A stretch of DNA of 64,000 nucleotides from Phytohabitans suffuscus (GCF_011764565.1 NZ_AP022871.1:4898320-4962319), one strand, 5' to 3'; shown: positions 15,901-24,711, counted from the first letter of the stretch. Notes: generated by a model not told the origin, from the sequence alone. Translations and numbers: made by a program.

Positions 15901-16772
15901 TCAGCCCAGCTGGCCGGCAACCTTTGTGATCTTCGCGAGGGACTCGTCAGGCTCGAGGGACATCTCCCGCAGGCGGTCGAACGTCTGCTGGTAGGCGGCC
16001 ACGTCGACGGGGCGGTCGAGGACGTCCTGGGCGAGTACCCCCTCCAGGTAGACGACGTCACTGTCGTCCTGCTCGGGAAAGTGCAGGATCACGAACGGGC
16101 CCTGAGGGCGTAGTCGCCCGCCGTGAACGGGAGCACCCGGATCGTCACGCGTGGCAGCCGCCCCACCTCCGCCAGGTGGACGAGCTGCTCGCGGAGGCTC
16201 TCCGGGCCTCCGGTCTGCCGGTGCAGCGCGGCCTCGTCGAGCACGACGTCGATGTCGGGCCGGTCGGGGCGGTCGAGCACCTCCTTCTGCCGGCGCATGC
16301 GGATCGCGTGCCGCACCTCGATCTGCTCGTCGTCCATCGTGTCGCCGACGGTGGTCGAGGCCGCGGTGACGGCGGCCCGCGCGTAGGACTCGGTCTGCAG
16401 GAGGCCGGGGATGCCGGAGGGCTGGAAGAAGGAGAGCTTGGACGCCTCGGTCTCGAGCCCGATGTAGGACGCGTAGGCGCTGGGGAGGGTGTCCTTGTAC
16501 TGCGACCACCAGGTGCGCCGGCGGGAGACCCGGGCCAGCTCCACCAGCTCGTCGATCTGGCTCTGGTCGGTCATCCGGTAGTGGCCGAGCAGGGCCTTGA
16601 CGTCGTTGGTGGAGATCGACACCGAGCCGGCCTCGATCCGGATCAGCTTGGACAGCGACCAGTCCATCGCCGCCGCCACCTGCTCCTGGGTGAGTCCGGC
16701 GGCGTCTCGCGCCCGGCGCAGTGCGGACCGCAGCCGGCGCCGGCCGACCGTAGGCCCATGCACCGTCGTCAT
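15901..16772 (-). pseudogene. Second XRE/DUF5753 regulator, frameshifted near 16100-16106
   Basis: This is a paralogue of the preceding regulator with the same N-terminus (MTTVHGPTVGRRRLRSALR) and helix-turn-helix. The reading frame breaks after VTIRVLPFTAGDYAL; the rest of DUF5753 (GPFVILHFPEQDDSD to AKITKVAGQLG) continues in the next frame. Adding one base in the GCCCTCAGGG stretch restores a 290-residue protein, as expected for the family. The same one-base defect recurs in six other genes here, so an assembly error is more likely than a real pseudogene. The gene is divergent from the DUF397 gene at 17113. Confidence 0.8.
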
Positions 16773-16899
16773 CGGCGACCCTCCCCGGCTGCGCGCGTCA
16801 CGCGCCCACGATGTGTCACCGTGCAGTAGACCCGTCCGAACAAAGAATGATCTGTGCAGAATGCCACCTGGCTAGACGCGACCTGCCATTTAGCTAGTC

Positions 16900-16929
16900 T
16901 TGTGAAGGCTACACCTGCCCTGCTAGCTT
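16900..16929 (+). promoter_or_regulatory. Candidate promoter for the first DUF397 gene
   Basis: TTGTGA (16900-16905) and TAGCTT (16924-16929) are 18 bp apart in the 340-bp divergent region between the XRE and DUF397 genes. Just upstream are GCCACCTGGCTAG and TTAGCTAGT, short repeated motifs that could bind the XRE regulators. The rest of the gap shows nothing coding. Confidence 0.4.
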
Positions 16930-17112
16930 TTCCAGCATCGCGCCGCCGGGCTCAGAGCATCTGTCAAAGGGGCCTCGTTCAACACACAGTTGGTGTGGGC
17001 GACTCGACCGTAAGTGCGGCGGTTTGGGCACATGGGTCCGCTCTTCATGCGCTACAGTGTGGCGTCACGGCGCTCTGCCGCGACGTTTGCGGCTGCTTAA
17101 GAGGAGCACCGG

Positions 17113-17313
17113 ATGGCCCAGATACATTCCGTCACCGATGTGTGGCGGAAGAGCGCTCGCTGCGAGGCGCACAACTGCGTCGAGGTGGCCAAGCGCGCCG
17201 ACGAGGTTGCTATTCGCAACAGCTCGGTCCCGGACGCCCAGCTGGCTTTCGCCCACCCGGTGTGGGCAGCGTTCGTCAGTGGCGTTCGCGCAGGTCAGTT
17301 CGACCTTCAGTAG
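17113..17313 (+). CDS. DUF397 protein
   Basis: This 66-residue protein has the full DUF397 signature: W-R-K-S near the start (DVWRKSARCEAHNCVEVA), the central VAIRNSS strand and the W-AF-V closing motif (VWAAFVSGVRAGQFD). DUF397 proteins act with XRE/DUF5753 regulators; in Streptomyces some pairs behave as toxin-antitoxin-like or developmental switches. The ATG has AGGAG upstream, and a textbook terminator follows. It is transcribed divergently from the two XRE genes rather than next to them in one operon, which is less common. Confidence 0.92.
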   Translation: MAQIHSVTDVWRKSARCEAHNCVEVAKRADEVAIRNSSVPDAQLAFAHPVWAAFVSGVRAGQFDLQ

Positions 17314-17365
17314 GGTCCTGTTCCCCGGGTCTCTCCGCCCGGGGAGCTCTCCTCCGGCACCGCGT

Positions 17366-17394
17366 AAGGGCATCCACGACGGATGCCCTCTTTT
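17366..17394 (+). terminator. Factor-independent terminator after DUF397
   Basis: AGGGCATCC (17367-17375), loop ACGAC, GGATGCCCT (17381-17389) and then CTTTT. A second hairpin (CCCCGGG with CCCGGGG, 17323-17344) lies between it and the DUF397 stop. Confidence 0.88.
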
Positions 17395-17571
17395 GTTGTT
17401 CACGGACTCCGTGACGGCCTGTGGCACATTGGTAGCGGTGAGGAGGTCATTCATTCATGTACGCCCTCCTTTCTGGTGGATGCCTCGGCATGAAACATTT
17501 GATAGCAGCGCGAGTGCGGGCGGTGCCGTCATGGCCGGCGCGCACCCAGGCCCGCGGAGGGGCAGGTTGCC

Positions 17572-17763
17572 GTGGCGGATGGACCGACGAACTGGCGTAA
17601 GAGTGGGCAGTGCGAATCGCTGAACTGCGTCGAGGTGGCCTTGCACGAGGCACACGTAGCGATCCGTGACTCCGCTTCGCCGGACGGGCCGTTCATCGAG
17701 GTCACCACGACAGCATGGAGGGCGTTCTGCGCGGCGCTGCGCGCGGGCGACCTCAGACGGTGA
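17572..17763 (+). CDS. Second DUF397 protein
   Basis: This 63-residue paralogue of the upstream gene has the same motifs (NWRKSGQCESLNCVEVA, VAIRDSASPDGP, TAWRAFCAALRAGDL). GTG 17572 has GGAGGGG upstream. The presence of two DUF397 genes and two XRE/DUF5753 genes within 3 kb suggests the pair was duplicated as a set. Its last 11 bases overlap the convergent DUF3817 gene. Confidence 0.9.
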   Translation: MADGPTNWRKSGQCESLNCVEVALHEAHVAIRDSASPDGPFIEVTTTAWRAFCAALRAGDLRR

Positions 17764-18064
17764 CGGTGGCCGGCTCCCGCGCCCAGCGGGTCACGACCCG
17801 CTCGGCGTAGAACGACACGAACGGGATCGTGCCGGCGAGCATGACCAGGAGCATGCGGCGCAGTCCCCACCGGGTGCGGCGGGCCAGGTCGAAGACGGCC
17901 ACCAGGTAGACCATGTAGAGGAAGCCGTGCGCCGGGCCGATGGTCTCCACGACGGCCGGCTCGTCCCAGATGTACTTCAGTGGCATGCCGACCACGACGA
18001 GCAGGATCAACACCACGCCCACGACGTACGCGATCGCGCGGTAGCGCAGCAGGGCTCCGCTCAC
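17753..18064 (-). CDS. DUF3817 integral membrane protein
   Basis: This 103-residue protein has three hydrophobic helices (YVVGVVLILLVVVGMPLKY, the GPAHGFLYMVYLVAVFDL segment and LLVMLAGTIPFVSFYAE). The HG in GPAHGFLY and the cluster of Arg before the last helix are typical of DUF3817, a small actinobacterial membrane family of unknown function. The start is GTG 18064 with GGAGGAGAG upstream; a GTG six codons earlier would itself lie in that ribosome site. It precedes no same-strand gene and overlaps DUF397 end to end. Confidence 0.85.
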   Translation of the reverse strand: MSGALLRYRAIAYVVGVVLILLVVVGMPLKYIWDEPAVVETIGPAHGFLYMVYLVAVFDLARRTRWGLRRMLLVMLAGTIPFVSFYAERVVTRWAREPATVTV

Positions 18065-18121
18065 GTCTTCTCTCTCCTCCACTCGGTCACACAGTCAGTC
18101 CACTCGGGTCACACAGTCAGC

Positions 18122-18523
18122 TCAACCGGGATAGTCGGCGGGCCGGGCGCCCGGATGCTCGTTGAGCCAGGCCAGGTAGTGGTTGTACGCCGCCAGTTCC
18201 GGATCGCCGCCGTCGTCGTACCCCGCGGGCCGGCGCGCGGTGCGCACGGGCCGGCGGAAGGCCGTGGGCGTGGCCGCCGAGCCCGCCGGGGCCGGTGAGA
18301 CCGGCGCCTCGGGCTCGCCGCGGAGCGTGAGGCGCACCTCGCGTATCCAGATGAACACCACGAACGCGGCGAAAACCGGCCACTCGAACGCATACGCCCA
18401 GCTGAGGGTGTTTCCCCCGGCGGCGCGGCTGATCTGCCACCAGCCGAGGGCGAGGAAGCCGCCCACGAGCCCGACCGCGAGCACGTGGCGGGCGATCCAC
18501 GCCGGTGTCCACAGCCGCCTCAT
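18122..18523 (-). CDS. Small two-helix membrane protein
   Basis: This 133-residue protein has two membrane helices (HVLAVGLVGGFLALGWWQ and WPVFAAFVVFIWI) joined by SRAAGGNTLSWAYAFE, then a long cytoplasmic tail with acidic and proline-rich parts ending NHYLAWLNEHPGARPADYP. The LGWWQ..RA start looks like the first helix of SURF1-type proteins, but the rest of SURF1 is missing. It is on the same strand as, and just upstream of, the DUF3817 gene, a pairing that recurs in actinomycetes. Function unknown. Confidence 0.7.
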   Translation of the reverse strand: MRRLWTPAWIARHVLAVGLVGGFLALGWWQISRAAGGNTLSWAYAFEWPVFAAFVVFIWIREVRLTLRGEPEAPVSPAPAGSAATPTAFRRPVRTARRPAGYDDGGDPELAAYNHYLAWLNEHPGARPADYPG

Positions 18524-18580
18524 ACGCCCGAGAGTACCGGCGGAGGTTTGGCAGGGTCCGCGCTGGGCAACCGTGTGGAT

Positions 18581-18829
18581 ATGACTGGATCTGCACAGTA
18601 CGCGGACGCCTCGGTGGCGGATCTCGACACCGGGGTCGACGCGGCTGATCTCACTGACGACGACCTCATGCGGGAGATGTCCAGCCTGCACCGGACCCGG
18701 CTGGACACCCTGCGGCACGGCTCCGACGCCGCGCTCGCCAACCACCTGCGGCGTACGGCGGAGCTGGAGACCGAGTACCTCACCCGCTACCCCGGGCGCG
18801 AGGTGGACCCGAGCCGGCTGCGCGACTGA
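18581..18829 (+). CDS. DUF6158-family small protein
   Basis: This 82-residue soluble acidic protein has a helical pattern (LTDDDLMREMSSLHRTRLDTLRHGS and ANHLRRTAELETEYLTRYPGREV), matching DUF6158, a short actinomycete family of unknown role. The ATG at 18581 has only a weak GTGGAT ribosome site. It is divergent from the two-helix membrane protein. A strong T-tailed terminator lies 170 bp beyond its stop; the frame of the opposite PBP gene must end before that. Confidence 0.7.
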   Translation: MTGSAQYADASVADLDTGVDAADLTDDDLMREMSSLHRTRLDTLRHGSDAALANHLRRTAELETEYLTRYPGREVDPSRLRD

Positions 18830-19000
18830 GTGTGGTGCGGGCCACTCCCGGCCCCGGAACACCATGTGGGGGTGGGCCGTTGAGATGACTGTCGGTGTGT
18901 CCAGTGTCCCCGGGCCTCACCAAATTGCCTTCGCGGAATACCGTTCGGCTGGAGCCGCGTCGTGCCACTCGCCGAGAGGCGACCTGCACACCGACGCCTA

Positions 19001-19039
19001 GCGCCGCCCGGTGGCCATTCCACCGGGCGGCGCTTTTTT
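19001..19039 (+). terminator. Strong terminator (plus strand)
   Basis: GCGCCGCCCGGTGG (19001-19014) pairs perfectly with CCACCGGGCGGCGC (19020-19033), followed by TTTTTT. It is a textbook stop for the DUF6158 transcript. Confidence 0.9.
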
Positions 19040-19046
19040 GGCTCTT

Positions 19047-19110
19047 CTTCTTCGCGCCGGCCTTTCTTCGCGCTGACCCTTTTTCGCGCCGGCCATTCTT
19101 CGCGTCGGTC
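19047..19110. repeat. Four 16-bp imperfect tandem repeats
   Basis: Units at 19047, 19063, 19079 and 19095 follow the consensus CTTCTTCGCGCCGGCC with one to four changes each. They fill the space between the terminator and the probable end of the PBP gene. Confidence 0.75.
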
Positions 19111-19114
19111 TCGC

Positions 19115-21503
19115 CTATCCCGGGGCGGTGACGCGGTTGGGGTGCCGGCCACGCCGTTGCTCGTCCGGAGCACCACCAGGCCGCCGTCGATCGTGCGGCC
19201 GGCAGGCTCGGTCCGGGCGACCGAGCCGGCCGGGCATGCCGACCCGACCGGCTCGGCGTTTATCTCCACCCGGAATCCCTGACTCTCCAGTGTGGACTTC
19301 GCTGCGTCGACCGGCTGGCAGGTGACATCGGGGATCGAGCGCTGCTGGCCGTACGCCAGCTTCTCGCTCGGCCGCGGGAAGTCCTGCCGCGGCTTGCCCC
19401 GCATGATGTCGGCGAGCGTCTCGTACACTGCGGGGTTGACGATGTCGTGGCTCATGTTCGCGGTGGTCTCGGGCCAGTCCGGGTCGGCCAGGATGCCGGC
19501 GACCGCCATCGACCGGCTGGTGACCACCAGCGACGCGGTGCGCTTGCTGTCGGTGGTACCGGTCTTGCCCGCGATCGGGTGCCCGACGGCCGAGTACGCG
19601 GCCGCCGAGGTCGAGCCGCGGCACTCGCCGAACGCCGACTGGTCGCCGACCGGGCAGCGCGCGGCGTCGATGGCGGCGCGCGCCACGTCGCTGTCGACCG
19701 CCTGGTCGCAGCGCGGGTTGGCGACGTCCAGCTGCTTGCCGTCGATGTCCTTGATCTCCTGCACCGGGATCGGCTCGCAGTGCTTGCCGTCGGCCGCGAG
19801 CGTGGCGTACGCGTTCGCGAGGTCGAGCGGTGTGGTCCCGGAGACGCCGAGCGTGAACGAGCCCCAGCCGTCCGCGGTGGCGCGGTCGTTCGCCATCGAG
19901 ATGTCCTGCTGCGACAGGAAGCGGATGCCCAGCTTCTTCGCCACCTCCACGGTGTCGGCCGCGCCGGCGAGCTCCTCCAGCGGTACGAAGTAGGTGTTGA
20001 CCGACCTGCCGAAGCCGGTCCACGCGTTGTGCATGCCGGCGAGGCTGGCGCTGCTGTTGCCCGGGCACCACCGGTCGGTACCGGGGCAGGCCGAGTCGCC
20101 GGAGGCGCCGTGGTACTTGGACTGGTACCGCTGGGGGAGTTGATGGCGTAGGCGAGCGGGTACCCCTGCTCCAGCGCCGCCACGAGCGTGAAGATCTTGA
20201 AGGTCGAGCCGGCCTGGTAGCCGCTGCCGCCGGTGAGCAGCGGGTTGGTGGTGTTCGGGTACGTGCCCCGCCGTCCCGGCTTCTTCGGGTTGGAGGAGGG
20301 CTTGTTCGCGGAGTTGTCGAGCTTGAACACCCGGTTGGTGGCGAGCGCGCGCACCCGGCCGTTGCCCGGCTCGACCGCGGCGACCATCAGCGCGTGCGCG
20401 CTGCCGGTCTTGAGCCGGCTTTCCACGTTGTCCCGGGCGGCCTTCTGCGTCTTCGGGTCGAGCGTGGTCACGACCCGGTAGCCGCCGCCGTTCAGCCGCC
20501 GCTCCCGGTCGTACGGCGTCGCGCCGAACGCCTCCTGCTCCAGCCACCAGCGCCGGAAGTAGTCGCAGAAGAAGCCCCAGTCGTTCGGCTTGGTGACCGT
20601 GCAGCCGTTCGGCGGGCGCTTGCCCTTGACGGTGAGCTTCTGCTTCTTCGCGGCCTCGCCCTCGGCGGCGGTGATCGCCTTGATCTCCACCATCTGGCCG
20701 ATCACCCAGTTTCGCCGGGCCAGCGCGTTCTCCTTGCCCTCGGCGTCCAGCGGGTCGTAGAACGTGGGCGAGCGCACCAGGCTGGCCAGGAGCGCGGACT
20801 CGGCGATCGACAGGTCCTTGGGCTGCTTGCCGAAGTAGAACTGGCTGGCCGCGTAGACGCCGTACGTGCTGTGGCCGAACGGGGCGAGGTTCAGGTACCG
20901 GGTCAGGATCTCGTCCTTGGAGAACCTCTTCTCCGCCTGCAGCGCCAGCCGCGCCTCCCGGATCTTGCGGCTGGTGGTGTCCTCACCGGCCTTCACCGCG
21001 TCGGCGTGGGTGGGCGCGGTGTAGGTGACCGACATCCGCACGAACTGCATGGTGAGCGTCGAGGCGCCCTGCTGCGCGCCGCCGGAGCTGTTGTTGAGCG
21101 CGGCCCGCGCGATGCCCTTCGCGTCCACGCCCTTGTGCACGTAGAAGTTGTGGTCCTCGGCCGCGATGATGGCCTCGCGCATCGGCTCGGAGATCTGCGC
21201 GAACGTGACGTCGTGGCGGTTCTCGTCCCAGAAGCGCGAGATCAGCGTCTTGCCGTCGGCGGCGTACACCTCGGTGGCCTGCGGCGCGCGGGTGGTGGTG
21301 AGCTCGCTCGGCAGCGCCTCGAACGACTCGGCACCGGCCTTGGCGGCCAGCCCCGAGGCGGCCAGGGCCGGAAACATCGCGGCCGCGACGACCAGGCCGG
21401 CGAGGAGGCCGCACAGCACGAGGGTCCCGAGGTTGACGAGCGCGTGGCGGTGTCGTCCGCCAGCGGCGCGCCCGGCGGAGAAGCGCAGCAGAGGTTCGGT
21501 CAC
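19115..21503 (-). pseudogene. Class A penicillin-binding protein (GT51 + transpeptidase + PASTA), frameshifted at 20133-20137
   Basis: This bifunctional peptidoglycan synthase has an N-terminal membrane helix. The GT51 domain carries EDHNFYVHKG and GASTLTMQFVR. The transpeptidase carries GSTFK, SVNTYF and GKTGTTD, and one PASTA repeat (SIPDVTCQPVDAAKSTLESQG) closes it. The frame breaks inside a run of five C after AYAIN; one added C gives NSPQRYQSKYHG, like the paralogue at 62966 (YSPQRYVSQY). A second one-base loss near 19140-19150 would move the end from 18787 to a TAG at 19115, removing a long basic tail and an overlap with a terminator and DUF6158. With both repairs the protein is 796 residues. 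Start taken as GTG 21503. Assembly error is likely. Confidence 0.82.
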
Positions 21504-21633
21504 GCACTGCAAGACGTCGAAAGACGGGGTGAGGGTTGCAGGTGATACGGATCTTCACAGCACTTTCACGAGTGGTCCGGGCTTTCCTGGCAATTCACCT
21601 ATTTCAGGCGAGCGCCGGTCATACGCTCCCCTC

Positions 21634-21912
21634 ATGATCGGAACGATTCTCTGGGCCATCATCGGTGGCGCCATCGTCGGCATGCTGGGCCGGCTGCTGC
21701 TGCCCGGCCGGCAGAACATCTCCGTATGGGTCACGATCGGCGTCGGCATCGCGGCGGCGCTGCTCGGTGGCGTGATCGCCGACTGGCTGGGTGTCGGCGA
21801 CACCAGGGGCATCGACTGGATCCGGCACGCCATCCAGATCGCGCTCGCCGTCCTGTTCGTCTGGCTCGCCGCCCGGTTCATGGGTTCGAGCGAGCGCCGC
21901 AAGACCGCCTGA
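21634..21912 (+). CDS. GlsB/YeaQ/YmgE-type small membrane protein
   Basis: This 92-residue protein of three hydrophobic helices carries glycine motifs (IIGGAIVGMLGRLLLPG; VTIGVGIAAALLGGVIADWLG) typical of the transglycosylase-associated/GlsB family, small membrane proteins linked to general stress. It ends with a short basic tail. The ATG at 21634 is the only good start. It is divergent from the PBP gene and closed by a bidirectional hairpin. Biochemical function is not known. Confidence 0.85.
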   Translation: MIGTILWAIIGGAIVGMLGRLLLPGRQNISVWVTIGVGIAAALLGGVIADWLGVGDTRGIDWIRHAIQIALAVLFVWLAARFMGSSERRKTA

Positions 21913-21922
21913 CCACCCGAAC

Positions 21923-21953
21923 CTTGCACCCCGCGCCGGTCGCGGGGTGCAAG
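21923..21953. terminator. Bidirectional terminator
   Basis: CTTGCACCCCGCG (21923-21935), loop CCGGT, and the exact inverse (21941-21953), between the convergent GlsB-like and DAHP synthase genes. Confidence 0.85.
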
Positions 21954-21965
21954 CTCCTGAAGTCG

Positions 21966-23021
21966 TCAGCGGTGGGCGGCGGCCAGCCCTTCCAGTACCT
22001 CGACGGTCGTGTCCCAGCCCATGCAGGCGTCGGTGATCGACTGGCCGTACGAGAGCGGGCGGGTGGGGTCGAGGTCCTGCCGTCCCGGTACCAGGAACGA
22101 CTCGAGCATGATCCCGACGATGCCGCGCTGGCCGGCGGCGAGCTGGCCGGCGACGTCCAGCGCCACGCCCGGCTGGCGGGTGTGGTCCTTGCCGCTGTTG
22201 TCGTGGCTGGCGTCGACGATCAGCCGCTCCGGCAGCCCGGCGGCGCGCAGCAGGTCGAGCGCGCCCGCCACGTCCTCGGCGCCGTAGTTCGGCCCGCCGC
22301 GGCCGCCGCGCAGCACGAGGTGGCAGTCGGCGTTGCCCCGGGTGTGCAGGATCGCCGGGGTGCCGGACACGTCGATGCCGGGAAACACGTGCGGCACCGC
22401 CGCGGCCCGGATCGCGTCGACGGCCGTGGAGATCGCGCCGTCGGGCCGGTTCTTCATCCCGATCGGCATCGAGAGGCCGGAGGCGAGCTGGCGGTGCACC
22501 TGGCTCTCGACCGTGCGCGCGCCGATCGCGCCCCAGGAGACCGTGTCCGCGATGTACTGCGGGGTGATCGGGTCGAGGAACTCGCAGCCCACCGGCAGGC
22601 CCTTGCGCAGCACCTGCAGCAGCAGCGAGCGGGCGGTGCGCAGGCCGGTGTTGACGTCGCCGGAGCCGTCCAGGCCCGGGTCGTTGATGAGCCCCTTCCA
22701 GCCGACCGTCGAGCGGGGCTTCTCGAAGTAGACCCGCATCACGATCAGCAGGTCGTCGGCGAGCCGGGCGGCCGTCTCGGCGAGGCGGTCCGCGTATTCG
22801 AGGGCGGCCACCGGGTCGTGCACCGAACACGGGCCGACGACGACCAGCAGGCGGTCGTCCTCCCGGTCCAGCACGCGGGCGACGGCGCGCCGCCCCTCGA
22901 CCACGGCGGCCGAGAGATCGTCGTCCAGGGGCAGCTCGTGGTGCAGCAGCGCGGGGGAGACCAGCGGCACGACCTTGTCGATCCGGGTGTCGCTGACCCG
23001 CTGCACGCTCGGGAGAGTCAC
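21966..23021 (-). CDS. 3-deoxy-7-phosphoheptulonate (DAHP) synthase, class I (AroF/G/H type)
   Basis: This 351-residue cytoplasmic enzyme condenses phosphoenolpyruvate and erythrose-4-phosphate, the first step of the shikimate pathway to aromatic amino acids. Class I-alpha landmarks are clear: VVVGPCSVHDP, RVYFEKPRSTVGWKGLINDP, GCEFLDPITPQY, GIMLESFLVPGRQ, and the metal-site region DASHDNSGKDH. Many actinomycetes rely on the class II enzyme for this step, so this may be a second or pathway-specific isozyme. The GTG at 23021 is chosen for the GGAAGGAACC site upstream. The leader encodes a small peptide and a hairpin that look like an attenuator. Confidence 0.95.
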   Translation of the reverse strand: MTLPSVQRVSDTRIDKVVPLVSPALLHHELPLDDDLSAAVVEGRRAVARVLDREDDRLLVVVGPCSVHDPVAALEYADRLAETAARLADDLLIVMRVYFEKPRSTVGWKGLINDPGLDGSGDVNTGLRTARSLLLQVLRKGLPVGCEFLDPITPQYIADTVSWGAIGARTVESQVHRQLASGLSMPIGMKNRPDGAISTAVDAIRAAAVPHVFPGIDVSGTPAILHTRGNADCHLVLRGGRGGPNYGAEDVAGALDLLRAAGLPERLIVDASHDNSGKDHTRQPGVALDVAGQLAAGQRGIVGIMLESFLVPGRQDLDPTRPLSYGQSITDACMGWDTTVEVLEGLAAAHR

Positions 23022-23101
23022 GGTGGGGTTCCTTCCGCCAGCCACCCCGGGGCCGGCGTCCCGGGGCCGAAGCCGGCTCTGCGTCGTCGTTACACGCGAA
23101 A

Positions 23102-23123
23102 GGGCAGGAGCGCTCTCCTGCCC
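23102..23123 (-). terminator. Attenuator-like hairpin in the DAHP synthase leader
   Basis: On the minus strand GGGCAGGAG and CTCCTGCCC pair around AGCG and are followed by TTTCG. The hairpin lies between the candidate leader peptide and the DAHP synthase start; GCCGGC-rich stretches on both sides could form competing structures. Confidence 0.65.
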
Positions 23124-23146
23124 TGTGCCGGCTCTGGCGGTGGTGA

Positions 23147-23206
23147 CTAGGTCATGCGCTCATGCCTCAGCCGCCGGCGCCAGCGCCGGCCAACTAAAGC
23201 ACGCAT
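23147..23206 (-). CDS. Candidate leader peptide of the DAHP synthase gene (19 residues)
   Basis: ATG 23206 to TAG 23147 encodes MRALVGRRWRRRLRHERMT, with eight Arg and one Trp. It is followed by a terminator-like hairpin and then the aromatic-pathway gene, the layout of transcription attenuation. A single Trp codon is fewer than in classical trp leaders, so Trp or Arg-codon stalling are both possible. No strong ribosome site is visible, which lowers certainty that it is translated. Confidence 0.5.
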   Translation of the reverse strand: MRALVGRRWRRRLRHERMT

Positions 23207-23319
23207 ACCATCGGGTCACGCCGGCATCATATCGCATAGCTGGATCCTCAACGGACCTTCGACCGACGTTCACCTGGTGAGCATGCCTTTCGACACCGAT
23301 CTATCTATACGTTGCGGGC

Positions 23320-24467
23320 ATGCATCGTCGCACTGTGTTGCGGGCCACCGTCATCGGCGCGGGCACCGCAGCCTTCTCCGGGAGCCTCTGGTCGGCCGCC
23401 TTCGCCGCCCCGGCCCAGCCCGGCCCGAGTCCCTACGGCGCGCTGCGCGCCGCCGACGCCAACGGCGTCCAGTCGCCCAGCGGCTTCACCAGCCGGATCA
23501 TCGCCCGCTCCCGCCAGGCGGTCGCCGGGTACACGTGGCACGACGCCCCGGACGGCGGCGCCTGCTTCGTGGCCGGCTCCGGCTGGGTGTACGTGTCCAA
23601 CTCCGAGATCTCCTCCACGGGGGGGCCTCGGCGGTGCGGTTCAACGCGGACGGCAGCATCGCGTCCGCGTACCGGATCCTGGGGAACACCAACCGCAACT
23701 GCGCCGGCGGTGCCACCCCGTGGGGCACCTGGCTCTCCTGCGAGGAGACCGACCTGGGGTACGTGTACGAGACGTACCCGCTGGGCGGTACCGCGGCGGT
23801 GCGGCGGCCGGCGATGGGACGCTTCACCCACGAGGCGGCCGCCGCCGACCCGGTCCGCCAGGTGATCTACCTCACCGAGGACGAGACCAACGGCTGCTTC
23901 TACCGCTTCCGCCCCACCACCTGGGGCAACCTCTCCTCCGGCACGCTGGAGGTGCTGGTCGCCGGCACGGCCACCAGCGGCCCGGTGAGCTGGGCGCGGG
24001 TGCCCGACCCGGACGGCAGCCCCACCCGCACGCGCAGCCAGGTCTCCGGCGCCAAGCGGTTCAACGGCGGCGAGGGCGCCCACTACGCCGACGGGATCTG
24101 CTGGTTCACCACGAAGGGCGACAACCGGGTCTGGGCGTACGACGCGGTCAACCAGCGGATCGACCTCGCGTACGACGACTCGCTGGTGAGCGGCACCGCC
24201 CCGCTGACCGGCGTCGACAACATCACCGGCTCGGACTCCGGTGACCTCTTCGTCGCCGAGGACGGCGGCAACATGGAGATCAACATCATCACGCCGGCGG
24301 GGGTGGTGGCGCCGTTCATCCGCCTCTCCGGGCAGTCCGGCTCGGAGATCACCGGGCCGGCCTTCTCGCCGGACGGCACCCGGCTCTACTTCTCCTCGCA
24401 GCGCGGTACGTCCGGCTCGTCGTCCGGCGGCATCACCTACGAGCTGCGCGGCCCGTTCAGGTCGTAG
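23320..24467 (+). pseudogene. PhoX/DUF839-family phosphatase, frameshifted at 23619-23625
   Basis: This exported protein has a twin-arginine signal (MHRRTVLRATVIGAGTAAF) and an Ala-rich cleavage region. The body is a beta-propeller of the PhoX/DUF839 type (TWLSCEETDLGYVYE, FTHEAAAADP, YLTEDETNGCFYRF, GDLFVAEDGGNMEI). PhoX enzymes are Ca/Fe-dependent phosphomonoesterases outside the cell. The frame breaks after SEISSTGG within a run of seven G; eight G would give a continuous 382-residue protein. Assembly error is the likeliest cause. It is convergent with the metallophosphatase at 24869 across a repeat-rich gap. Confidence 0.78.
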
Positions 24468-24481
24468 TCGCTCTGTCTGGA

Positions 24482-24579
24482 GAGCTTTCGGGGTCAGGGT
24501 GGCTTGGGTCCAAACACGAGCTGGAAACCCAGATCAAGGAGCTTTGGGCTGCCGCGATGTCCGCGGTGGTCCGGACCGG
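24482..24579 (+). repeat. Dispersed repeat module R1, copy A
   Basis: This is about 98 bp, beginning 15 bp past the PhoX stop. The most conserved part reads ATCAAGG-GCTTTG-GCT and then CCGCGATGTCCGCGG and GGTCCGGACC, both small palindromes. A close copy lies at 50930-51030 and an inverted partial copy at 51655-51722. Confidence 0.8.
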
Positions 24580-24711
24580 GGGTTTCCGCCTTCGACGCTC
24601 CCGGCCGCGTTTCCGCAGGTCACGGCGATCTTCAAAACACGATCGCCCTGGCGGGGAGAACAAACCGGGCGAATTCGGCGCCTGCCCTCGAACGCGGGGC
24701 TCCCGGCAACA
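24580..24711 (+). other. Non-coding stretch between repeat modules
   Basis: No gene is seen. It includes GGGCGAATTCGGCGCC (about 24667-24682), which recurs at about 51229-51244 and in weaker form near 51509, always a short distance from a palindrome copy. Confidence 0.5.

Noticed and set aside
18787..19114. Lys/Arg-rich C-terminal tail of the PBP running to 18787
   Set aside because: It would read through a strong terminator and a 16-bp minisatellite and overlap DUF6158. One added base near 19145 ends the protein at 19115 with a plain tail.
20100..20170. Programmed ribosomal frameshifting in the PBP gene
   Set aside because: No slippery heptamer with a conserved downstream structure is evident, and the same one-base defect occurs in six unrelated genes here, so assembly error explains it better.
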